Origin: Mycolicibacter heraklionensis
GTDB lineage: Bacteria; Actinomycetota; Actinomycetes; Mycobacteriales; Mycobacteriaceae
Assembly: GCF_001021505.1 (NCBI RefSeq)
Contig: NZ_LDPO01000006.1
Span: 152,128-216,127 of the forward strand
Length of the DNA: 64,000 nt
Reading direction: 5' to 3'
The stretch's first letter is position 1; every line of letters starts with the position of its first letter. Shown piece after piece: positions 1 through 9,385 of this stretch. Position numbers and translations under genes: made by a program. The notes beneath the pieces are model-generated. The model saw nothing but the letters and a program-made list of their open reading frames with translations. It did no database searches and was not told the DNA's origin.

Positions 1-1
1 T

Positions 2-133
2 TCCTCGCGGGGACAGTCCCAGCCGGCACCGAAACGCACCGCCCGGGAGAAGACCCTCGCCAAGCAGGCCGCCCGGGCAGCGGCGGGCAAGGTCGCCCGC
101 CAGCCGGGTGGAGTCCAGCGCGGTCGACGCTGA
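2..133 (+). CDS. C-terminal end of an unidentified basic protein (partial)
   Basis: Only the last 43 codons of a gene entering from the left are present. The frame starting at base 2 stays open to a TGA at 131-133. The tail is rich in Lys, Arg, Ala and Gln and ends in VQRGRR, which would suit a disordered basic C-terminus of a nucleic-acid-binding protein, but no domain is visible. It converges on the nrdF gene with a 21-base gap. The frame is assigned only because it is open to the window edge. Confidence 0.35.
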   Translation, partial: SSRGQSQPAPKRTAREKTLAKQAARAAAGKVARQPGGVQRGRR

Positions 134-154
134 CGCAAACCGGCGGCGGCGAGT

Positions 155-1117
<963 letters not shown>

Positions 1118-1744
1118 CTAGCCTTCGTCGACGGTAAACAGCGTCGCGGCGCGGGCGGCCTCGAACCGCTCGGACACGTCGGCCCAGTTGACCAACGACC
1201 ATAGCCGCTCGATGTAATCGGTCTTGACGTTGCGGTACTGGAGGTAGAACGCATGCTCCCAGGCGTCGAACACCAGCAGCGGGGTGCTGGTCGGGACCAC
1301 GGTGATGTGGTGGTCGTGGATCTGGTTGACGACCAACCGCGCCCCAAACGGATCCCAGGCCAGTGCGCCCCAGCCTGATCCCTGCACGCTGGCGGTGGCC
1401 GCCGTCATCTCCGCCCGAAAGGCATCGAAGTCGCCGAAGAACTCGTCAATCGCGGCGGCGAGTTCCCCGCCGGGCCGGTCGCCTCCGTCGGGGGACAGGT
1501 TGGTCCAGAACATCGAGTGCAGGCTGTGGCCGGCCACGTGAAAGGCCAGGGTCCGCTCGAGCCCGGGTAGCCGCGAGAAGTCGCGGGTCTGGCGCATCTC
1601 GCCGATCTGTTCCAACGTCGCGTTCGCGCCCTTGACATAGGCGGCGTGGTGCGCGCCGTGGTGCAGCGCCATGATCTCACCGCTGATCGCGGGTTCAAGA
1701 TCACCGTAGTCGTAGGTCAAATCGGGAAGTTGGTAGACGGACAT
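1118..1744 (-). CDS. sodA: Fe/Mn superoxide dismutase
   Basis: The 208 aa protein converts superoxide to H2O2 and O2. Metal ligands H28, H76, D160 and H164 (FDAWEHAFYLQY) are present, with the same spacing as M. tuberculosis SodA. The residue equivalent to His145, which influences Fe versus Mn use in the tuberculosis enzyme, is also His (HDHH), so metal preference cannot be called Mn from sequence. Several conserved SodA positions differ, so this looks like a divergent second SOD rather than the main SodA; that is inference. It is the first gene of an operon with nrdF, and an IdeR-box-like site lies about 70 bases upstream. No Sec signal is visible. Confidence 0.93.
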   Translation of the reverse strand: MSVYQLPDLTYDYGDLEPAISGEIMALHHGAHHAAYVKGANATLEQIGEMRQTRDFSRLPGLERTLAFHVAGHSLHSMFWTNLSPDGGDRPGGELAAAIDEFFGDFDAFRAEMTAATASVQGSGWGALAWDPFGARLVVNQIHDHHITVVPTSTPLLVFDAWEHAFYLQYRNVKTDYIERLWSLVNWADVSERFEAARAATLFTVDEG

Positions 1745-2060
1745 CGCGCGCTTCTCCTCATACGGCTGGGGTTGTTGCGCTTCATACCGTAGCCTGATTT
1801 CGGCGAGCCAAACAATTAGTTAAGGCTAGCCATAAATCTGTCCGGGTCGTTGGCCGCAGGGTGACCGCACCGCTGCCAGCGCCGTGGCGGCAGCATCGGT
1901 GTCACCGGCCGTGAGGCCGAAGCGGCAACGTAATAGCACTGGTGGGCTTGGGGATTCGGGTGCTGGACCGGCAACGACGAAACTCACCGGGCGGTGAGGC
2001 GTCGACGAGGGGTACTACGCCGCGCCGGCGTGCCGCGTCGTTAGATTCCCGTTGGCAACG
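1745..2060. other. 316-base gap holding the sodA promoter
   Basis: This gap separates the end of the geranylgeranyl reductase gene from the sodA start. Apart from the iron-box-like site at 1816-1834 I see no gene, no RNA gene and no strong hairpin. The stretch around 1790-1840 is clearly more A/T-rich than its surroundings, as expected for a promoter. Confidence 0.6.
1816..1834. promoter_or_regulatory. IdeR/DtxR-like iron box upstream of sodA-nrdF
   Basis: The 19-mer TTAGTTAAGGCTAGCCATA agrees with the IdeR consensus TTAGGTTAGGCTAACCTAA at 14 of 19 positions, with the GGCTA centre intact. It lies about 72 bases upstream of the sodA start. Functional boxes usually match better than this, so it is a candidate only. 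Confidence 0.4.
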
Positions 2061-3245
2061 TCAGTAGCGGTGCTCGGGCCGTCCCTCGGAATTGGCGTAC
2101 AGCCGGTTAAGCATGACTTCGCGGAATCGCGCGTTGTCCAGCAACTTGAGTCCGGCATTCGCCAGCGCCGGCTTACCGGCCAGCTTGTGAAAGAACCGGC
2201 CGCGCTTGTACTCCCGGCCCCAGGCCGCTTCCATCCGCTGGGCGTAGTTGGTGAAATCGTCGGGCCCGCCGTTGGTCAACGCTGCGACCGCGCACTCACC
2301 GGCGGCCAGCCCCGACTCCAGCGCCTTGGAGATCCCGGCGCCCGAGGTCGGCCGGCCCGCACCCAAGGAGTCCCCGGTGAACAGCACCCCGGGCCGCCAC
2401 GGCGGCCACGCGGTGAAGCCCATCGGCAGGCGCCAGGCCCGCACGGTCTTGGACTGCTTGAGTTCGGTGATCGACGGCAGTTCCCACTCGCGGGGCAACG
2501 TCTCGAGAAAGTCGCCGAGGAAGTGCGTGGCGTTGATGGCCTGCCAGTTCTTGTAGCTGTTGACGTAGCCCAAGCCGATGTTGACCCGGCCGTCACCCAA
2601 CGGGAACACCCACCCGTAGCCGGGCAGCTGGTCGCCCTGAAAGACCAGCTTCATGTAGATGTCGAGGGAGTCGACGTCGGGCCGGACGGCGGGCATCTCG
2701 GCGCGGATCGCGATCGCGGAGTAGCCGTTGTAGTCCGAGTCGAGCTTCAGCGCCCGCTTGATCGGGGAGTAGGCGCCGTCCGCGGCGATCACCGCATCCG
2801 CCAGCACCTTCTCGCCGCCCTTGAGCATCACCCCGACGACCCGACCGGTGTCGTCGAGCACCGGTCCGGTCGCCTCGGCGGACTGCCGGACCTCGGCACC
2901 GGCCGATTCGGCGTGCTTGAGCAGCAACGTGTCCAGTTCCGGGCGGCGGGCGACGTAGCCGTGATCGGGCATGCCGGGCCGGCGCGGAAACGACAGCTCC
3001 CACTCGCTTGGGCTGAACACCTTCACCCGGTTGACCCGGTGAAACTTGTCGATCTGCTCGGCCAGGCCCATTTTCTGCAGGTAGCTGACCGCGCGCGCGG
3101 TCAGGCCGTCACCGCAGGGCTTGTCCCGCGGGAACTCAGCCTTGTCCAGGACGACGACGCTCGCGCCAGCCTGCCTGGCCTGCCAGGCGGCCGCCGACCC
3201 TGCTGGACCTCCGCCGACAACTGCAAGGTCGAATCGCTGCACCAC
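2061..3245 (-). CDS. geranylgeranyl reductase family FAD-dependent oxidoreductase
   Basis: A flavoprotein that probably saturates isoprenoid double bonds; the family includes MenJ, which acts on menaquinone side chains. The N-terminal FAD motif VVGGGPAGSAAA, the family motif RDKPCGDGLTARA, DGAYSPIKRAL, the stretch PGYGWVFPLGDGRVNIGLGY and the second FAD motif FTGDSLGAG are all visible. From the GTG at 3245 it is 394 aa, matching the family. The frame stays open further upstream to 3674, but that part lies antisense over the TetR gene and reads as random. The pair with the TetR gene is divergent, with a gap of about 66 bases. The exact substrate is unknown. Confidence 0.88.
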   Translation of the reverse strand: MVQRFDLAVVGGGPAGSAAAWQARQAGASVVVLDKAEFPRDKPCGDGLTARAVSYLQKMGLAEQIDKFHRVNRVKVFSPSEWELSFPRRPGMPDHGYVARRPELDTLLLKHAESAGAEVRQSAEATGPVLDDTGRVVGVMLKGGEKVLADAVIAADGAYSPIKRALKLDSDYNGYSAIAIRAEMPAVRPDVDSLDIYMKLVFQGDQLPGYGWVFPLGDGRVNIGLGYVNSYKNWQAINATHFLGDFLETLPREWELPSITELKQSKTVRAWRLPMGFTAWPPWRPGVLFTGDSLGAGRPTSGAGISKALESGLAAGECAVAALTNGGPDDFTNYAQRMEAAWGREYKRGRFFHKLAGKPALANAGLKLLDNARFREVMLNRLYANSEGRPEHRY

Positions 3246-3311
3246 AGCCGCGATGTTAGCCGACGGCCGGTCTGCCCAGGTCAGCGGCGGCAACGCTGTA
3301 AGGTGCTTGAC

Positions 3312-4049
3312 GTGCGCGGAACGACGAGACCCAAGCCGGCCGAAAACGGCGGGCAGAAGGTCGACGCGCGCAGCGAGCGCTGGCGCGAACACCGCAAGAA
3401 GGTCCGCAGCGAGATCGTCGACGCCGCCTTCCGGTCCATCGACCGGCTCGGCCCTGAAGTGAGCGTGCGCGAGATCGCCGAGGAAGCCGGTACCGCCAAG
3501 CCCAAGATCTACCGGCATTTCGCCGACAAGGACGACCTGTTCGAGGCCGTCGGGGCTCGGCTGCGCGACGACCTGTGGACGGCGATCTTCGCCTCGATCG
3601 ACGTCGCCACCAACTCGCTGCGCGACATCGTCCAGCGCAGCGTCGAAGAGTACGTCACCCTGGTCGACGAGCACCCCAATGTGCTGCGGTTCTTCATCCA
3701 GGGGCGGGCGCGAGCGCAGGCCGAGTCGAGGATGCGGGCACTCAACGAAGGCCGGACCATCACGCTGGCGATGGCCGAGATGATCAACAACGAACTGCAG
3801 GACCTGGACCTCAACCGCGGCGCGCTGGATCTGGCCGCATTCGCGGCCTTCGGCAGTGCGACCTCGGCCACGGACTGGTGGCTTGGGCCGGAATTGGACA
3901 GCCCGCGGCGCATGCCCCGCGACACCTTCGTGGACTACCTGACAACGATCATGATCAGTGTCGTCGGCGGCACCGCCCAGAACCTCGGCATCGTGATGGA
4001 CCCCGATCAGCCGATCCAGGCGGCGGTCCGGAGTCGACCGGTCGCCTGA
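3312..4049 (+). CDS. TetR family transcriptional regulator (Rv3050c-like)
   Basis: A TetR repressor of about 245 aa. The N-terminal HTH is clear (VSVREIAEEAGTAKPKIYRHFADKD, given here in part: EIAEEAGTAKPKIYRHF), followed by a helical ligand-binding domain. A very long upstream frame extension (open from 2052) covers the antisense strand of the reductase gene and is not real. I chose the GTG at 3312; the GTG at 3303 is also possible. By position it matches M. tuberculosis Rv3050c, next to the monooxygenase Rv3049c; here the glycosidase gene sits between them. It may control the divergent reductase, which is inference from arrangement. Confidence 0.85.
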   Translation: MRGTTRPKPAENGGQKVDARSERWREHRKKVRSEIVDAAFRSIDRLGPEVSVREIAEEAGTAKPKIYRHFADKDDLFEAVGARLRDDLWTAIFASIDVATNSLRDIVQRSVEEYVTLVDEHPNVLRFFIQGRARAQAESRMRALNEGRTITLAMAEMINNELQDLDLNRGALDLAAFAAFGSATSATDWWLGPELDSPRRMPRDTFVDYLTTIMISVVGGTAQNLGIVMDPDQPIQAAVRSRPVA

Positions 4050-4106
4050 TCATCCGGCGGACGGGTCCGGCGAACCCGAGCGGGCGACACGCTGAGTGCT
4101 GGACCT

Positions 4107-5498
4107 TTACAACCCGAGGTCGAGCAACACGCTGATGGTGTCCACGACCAGTGGTTTGGTGGCCTCCAGGAATTGGGTCGTGGTCGCGGTGATGAAGTCG
4201 GACAGCGCAGTGAACGCCTGCTGCAGCGGCTCCGGCAGCACTTGGTAGATCGCCGCGACGATGGCGTTGGGGATGATCAGCCCCTGGTTGATCACGCCGG
4301 CGACCATCGTGGCCAGCTGGAGGTAGACCACCTCGGCGTCGGGCAGCAGGGGGGCGGCGTAGTCCGGCAGGGTGCCGTTGGCGTTCGCGGCGATGAGGTT
4401 GGCCAGCACCTCGGCAGCCAGCTTCGGCGTGCCGTCGTCGGTGAACAGCCCGAAGTTGCCCTCGTGGTTGAGCGCCCCGGTCACCAGGTCTTGCGCGCTG
4501 TAGACGAACGCCGGCCCGGCGAAGGGGAGCTTGGACCAGGCGATCAGGAAGTCTTCGAGGAAATTGGCCTGCACGGTCTCGCTCACACCGAACACCGGGG
4601 TGGTGGCATTGCCGTACTCGGTGGCCCAGATCTTCAGATCGCCGTCACCATTGGCGGCCATGATCGCATTCAGTGCCTGGACCTGCTCCAGAGGTGAGTT
4701 GGTCACGCCCAGGCCCGCGGAGAACGGCAGCGTGTAGTGGTAGGGGTGGTAGCTCACCGCGTCGAAATAGCCGTGCGCCCCGCTGGCGTACATCTGCTCC
4801 AGGAACTCTTGGGGACTGACGCTGAGCCCGGCGATGGTGGTGGTGGCGCCCAACGCTCCCGCCAGCACGGTGGCGTCGGGGTCGGCCGCTTTGATCGCGG
4901 TGTAGGCGGCCTGCAGCACGGTGGTGTAGGTCTCGGCGCTGACCGGGGCGTAGAAGATCACCCCGTTGGGCTCGTTCCAGATCTCATACGACGAGATCTC
5001 GGCGCCGTAGCGTTCGGCGACCTCGGCGGCGAAGTTCGCATAGGCGGTCGGGTCGGGTGCGCCCGAGATGAGGGGGCCGTCCCAGGCGGGGTTGCCGGTG
5101 ATCGCGGCGGTGATCGTGAAGCCCATCGAATGCGCCGTGTTGATGACGTTGTCCATCTGGGCCCAGTCATAGCTGGTGGCGGTGGGCTGAATGTAGAGCC
5201 ACGGCACGCCCAGCCGCAGATCGGTGACCCCGAGGTCGCGGATCTCGCTGAGCTGGGCGACGAGGTCGGACTGGTTGAGGTTGTACAGATCGGAGTCTGC
5301 CACCCCGAAAACCTGGGTGGCGACATCGCTGGTCTCGGCGTTGACGAGGGTGATCGTCGCCAGCTGGATCACCTGCGGGGCCGGGATCGGCGGGGCGGCA
5401 ACGACATTGGCCGCAGGCACGCTGGCGGCGCCGGTCAGGGTTGAAACGGCCAGGAGGGCCGCGGCGAGGGCCGTTTGGATGCGACGCACGGATATCAA
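4107..5498 (-). CDS. secreted clan GH-A glycoside hydrolase-like protein
   Basis: A 463 aa exported protein. The Sec signal covers about residues 1-33 (VRRIQ basic start, LAAALLAVSTLTGAAS core). The body looks like a (beta/alpha)8 glycosidase: YEIWNEPN carries the Asn-Glu acid/base pair of clan GH-A, and KIWATEYGN supplies a plausible nucleophile Glu. About 100 C-terminal residues are hydrophobic and helix-prone, which could anchor the protein in the cell envelope. It resembles GH5/GH39-type enzymes, but the subfamily and the substrate cannot be told. It is absent from this place in M. tuberculosis. It is divergent from the monooxygenase at 5665. Confidence 0.8.
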   Translation of the reverse strand: MISVRRIQTALAAALLAVSTLTGAASVPAANVVAAPPIPAPQVIQLATITLVNAETSDVATQVFGVADSDLYNLNQSDLVAQLSEIRDLGVTDLRLGVPWLYIQPTATSYDWAQMDNVINTAHSMGFTITAAITGNPAWDGPLISGAPDPTAYANFAAEVAERYGAEISSYEIWNEPNGVIFYAPVSAETYTTVLQAAYTAIKAADPDATVLAGALGATTTIAGLSVSPQEFLEQMYASGAHGYFDAVSYHPYHYTLPFSAGLGVTNSPLEQVQALNAIMAANGDGDLKIWATEYGNATTPVFGVSETVQANFLEDFLIAWSKLPFAGPAFVYSAQDLVTGALNHEGNFGLFTDDGTPKLAAEVLANLIAANANGTLPDYAAPLLPDAEVVYLQLATMVAGVINQGLIIPNAIVAAIYQVLPEPLQQAFTALSDFITATTTQFLEATKPLVVDTISVLLDLGL

Positions 5499-5664
5499 CT
5501 ACGGGACCGCCTCGACAGTGATGGTGAGGCTTGAGGGTATCGCCGACGCGGGAGAAATTTCAGGTCAAGCAGAAGACGCCCTCAAGTGGGGTGGCCGCGC
5601 CGTTGACGGACTCAGGTCCGGCAAACACACTGAACATCGATACCCCTGAAGGGAGGGATGCGCG

Positions 5665-7179
5665 ATGACCCTGGCCGACCCCACCGCCGAGGACACCGGA
5701 CAACGTGCACCGGTGCACACCCGGGCGCTCATCATCGGGACCGGGTTTTCCGGCCTGGGCATGGCTATCGCGCTACAGAAGCAGGGCGTGGAGTTCCTCA
5801 TCCTGGAGAAGGCCGACGAGATCGGCGGGACCTGGCGCGACAACACCTATCCCGGATGCGCCTGCGACGTGCCGTCGCATCTCTACTCGTTCTCGTTCGA
5901 GCCGAAGGCCACGTGGAGCAAGCTGTTTTCGCCGCAGCCGGAGATCTTCGACTACCTCAAGGGCGTCACCGACAAGTACGGGTTGCGCCGCCACATCCGG
6001 TTCGGTGAGCGCGTCGAGCGCGCGCATTGGGACGACGGCGAATACCGCTGGCATGTGTTCACCGACTCCGGACGGGAGTACGTCGCGCAGTTCGTCATCT
6101 CCGGCGCCGGTGGCCTGCACATCCCGCGCCTGCCTGAGATCGAGGGGATAGAGCAGTTCGAGGGTGCGATGTTCCACTCCGCCCAGTGGGATCACAGCGT
6201 CGAGTTGGCCGGCAAGAAGGTCGCGGTGATCGGCACCGGCGCCAGTGCCATCCAGATCGTTCCGGAACTGGTACGCAACGCCGACGTCGCGCAGGTGCAG
6301 CTGTATCAGCGCACCCCGCCGTGGGTGGTGCCGCGGCCCAACGCGCCCTTCCCGCGGGCGCTGCTCAAAGCGTTCGCGACGGTCCCGGGGTTGCGGCTGG
6401 CGGTGCGTTGGGGGATCTACTGGTGGCTGGAAGGCCTGGGCTACGCGATGACCAAGCGGCCCAGCCTGTTGCGTGCCGTCGAACTGGTCGCGAAGTGGAA
6501 CATCAGGCGCAATGTGCGCGACAGGGAGCTGCGTCGTCGGCTCACGCCGAGCTACCGCGCCGGCTGCAAACGAATCCTGTACTCGCCCAACTACTATCAG
6601 GCGGTAGCCGACCCGAAGACGACGCTGATCACCGAGCGGATCACCCGGATCACTCCGACCGGGATCGTCACGGCCGACGGCGTCGAGCGTCCCGTCGACG
6701 TCATCGTGGGCGCCACCGGTTTTCACGTCACCGACTCCTACACCTACGTCGAGGTGAAGGGTCCGCACGGCGAAGACTTGGGGGACCGCTGGAACCGTGA
6801 GGGTGTGGTCGCACATCACGGCATCGCGGTGGCCGACATGCCCAATCTGTTCTTCCTGCTCGGTCCCAACACCGCGCTCGGCCACACCTCGGTGGTGTTC
6901 ATGATCGAGTCGCAGATCCGCTACGTCGCGCAGGCGATCGCCGCGACCGACAAGCTCGGCGCGCAGGCATTGGCACCCACCCGCGCGGCCCAGGACCGCT
7001 ACAACGCGGAGTTGCAGGACAAGCTCGCCGGATCGGTGTGGATCACCGGCGGCTGCAACAGCTGGTATCTCGACGAGCACGGTGTCAACCGGACTCTGTG
7101 GAGCGGCATGACCTGGCAGTATTGGCGGTCCACCCGCTCGTTGCGGCCCTCCGAGTACCACTTTTCCGGAGTCGGCTGA
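5665..7179 (+). CDS. Baeyer-Villiger-type flavin monooxygenase (Rv3049c-like)
   Basis: An FAD/NADPH monooxygenase of 504 aa that would insert oxygen next to a carbonyl or oxidise a heteroatom. Two Rossmann motifs are visible: GTGFSGLGMA near residue 23 and GTGASAIQIV near 193. Between them FEGAMFHSAQWDH fits the BVMO fingerprint FxGxxxHxxxW. The ATG is preceded by a good ribosome site (AGGGAGG around 5651). Position and family match M. tuberculosis Rv3049c, directly upstream of nrdF2. The physiological substrate is unknown. A second, longer BVMO is at 41350. Confidence 0.92.
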   Translation: MTLADPTAEDTGQRAPVHTRALIIGTGFSGLGMAIALQKQGVEFLILEKADEIGGTWRDNTYPGCACDVPSHLYSFSFEPKATWSKLFSPQPEIFDYLKGVTDKYGLRRHIRFGERVERAHWDDGEYRWHVFTDSGREYVAQFVISGAGGLHIPRLPEIEGIEQFEGAMFHSAQWDHSVELAGKKVAVIGTGASAIQIVPELVRNADVAQVQLYQRTPPWVVPRPNAPFPRALLKAFATVPGLRLAVRWGIYWWLEGLGYAMTKRPSLLRAVELVAKWNIRRNVRDRELRRRLTPSYRAGCKRILYSPNYYQAVADPKTTLITERITRITPTGIVTADGVERPVDVIVGATGFHVTDSYTYVEVKGPHGEDLGDRWNREGVVAHHGIAVADMPNLFFLLGPNTALGHTSVVFMIESQIRYVAQAIAATDKLGAQALAPTRAAQDRYNAELQDKLAGSVWITGGCNSWYLDEHGVNRTLWSGMTWQYWRSTRSLRPSEYHFSGVG

Positions 7180-7191
7180 CACGACACGCAG

Positions 7192-7207
7192 ACACAACCT
7201 CTTGTGT
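7192..7207 (+). promoter_or_regulatory. NrdR box 1 upstream of nrdF2
   Basis: ACACAACCTCTTGTGT is a palindrome with 6-bp arms and fits the NrdR consensus acaCwAtATaTwGtgt at 13 of 16 positions. NrdR is the ATP/dATP-sensing repressor of ribonucleotide reductase genes. It lies 70 bases before the nrdF2 start and is followed by a second box. Confidence 0.72.
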
Positions 7208-7223
7208 TGAGGGGGATTGTCGG

Positions 7224-7239
7224 ACACCAGGGGTAGTGT
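7224..7239 (+). promoter_or_regulatory. NrdR box 2 upstream of nrdF2
   Basis: ACACCAGGGGTAGTGT keeps both outer arms (ACAC and GTGT) of the NrdR consensus but has a poor centre. It begins exactly 32 bases after box 1, about three helical turns, which is the spacing known for paired NrdR sites. Confidence 0.65.
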
Positions 7240-7264
7240 TTGTGGCCTAGGTGCTGGCGGATGA

Positions 7265-8901
<1,637 letters not shown>

Positions 8902-8969
8902 AGAGGCCTCCCAGGACTGGTCGATTCTTGGTCCGTACCGACTCTGAACGCCAGGCTAGTAGCCTGGTC

Positions 8970-9284
8970 CTACGAGCCTTCCATCAGTTCGCTGACTGGA
9001 ACCCCAAGTGCATCGGCCAGGTCGAATAGCCGCTCGTAGAGCAGGCTGCGCCGGCCATGCTCTACGTCGATCAAGACATTGCGGGTAACCCCGGACTTGA
9101 GCGCCAGGGCTTCTTGAGTGATGCCGAGTTCGGTTCGCAGCGTGCGGATTCGGAAGCCGACGTCTATGCGTCGCTGCGCCCACGCAGCAGCCCGCTCGGG
9201 ATCGGTGTGTCCGGGGCGCGTGGGCACCTGTACCACTAACCGGACAATGGCCGCGGGTGTCTGCCCTACTAGTGTTACATTCAT
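8970..9284 (-). CDS. XRE family helix-turn-helix regulator
   Basis: A 104 aa DNA-binding protein with a Cro/CI-type HTH in the C-terminal half: IRTLRTELGITQEALALKSG, then VTRNVLIDVEHGRRSLLYERL and LADALGVPVSELM. The N-terminal half is an uncharacterised extension. The ATG at 9284 was chosen over longer starts, because the extra residues up to 9410 run into the upstream region of the PGRS gene and look non-coding. It is first in a two-gene unit with DUF6308 and divergent from the PGRS gene. It probably represses its own promoter (inference). Confidence 0.82.
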   Translation of the reverse strand: MNVTLVGQTPAAIVRLVVQVPTRPGHTDPERAAAWAQRRIDVGFRIRTLRTELGITQEALALKSGVTRNVLIDVEHGRRSLLYERLFDLADALGVPVSELMEGS

Positions 9285-9385
9285 CGGAATTGTGGTGCAC
9301 CCAGGTTCGCCACAGCTGAATCCAAGGATCTTCAAGGAAGGCCGTTCCGACGAGTCGTCGTTACGGGCAGCGTTGCCCTGGCCGG

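Noticed and set aside
1118..1744. Calling the SOD a manganese enzyme
   Set aside because: Position 145 is His as in the Fe enzyme of M. tuberculosis, so the metal cannot be assigned from sequence.
2052..3311. Long open frame running into the TetR gene from upstream
   Set aside because: This stretch lies antisense over the geranylgeranyl reductase gene, is rich in Arg, Gly and Pro typical of a GC-rich shadow, and has no domain. Only the part from 3312 is coding.
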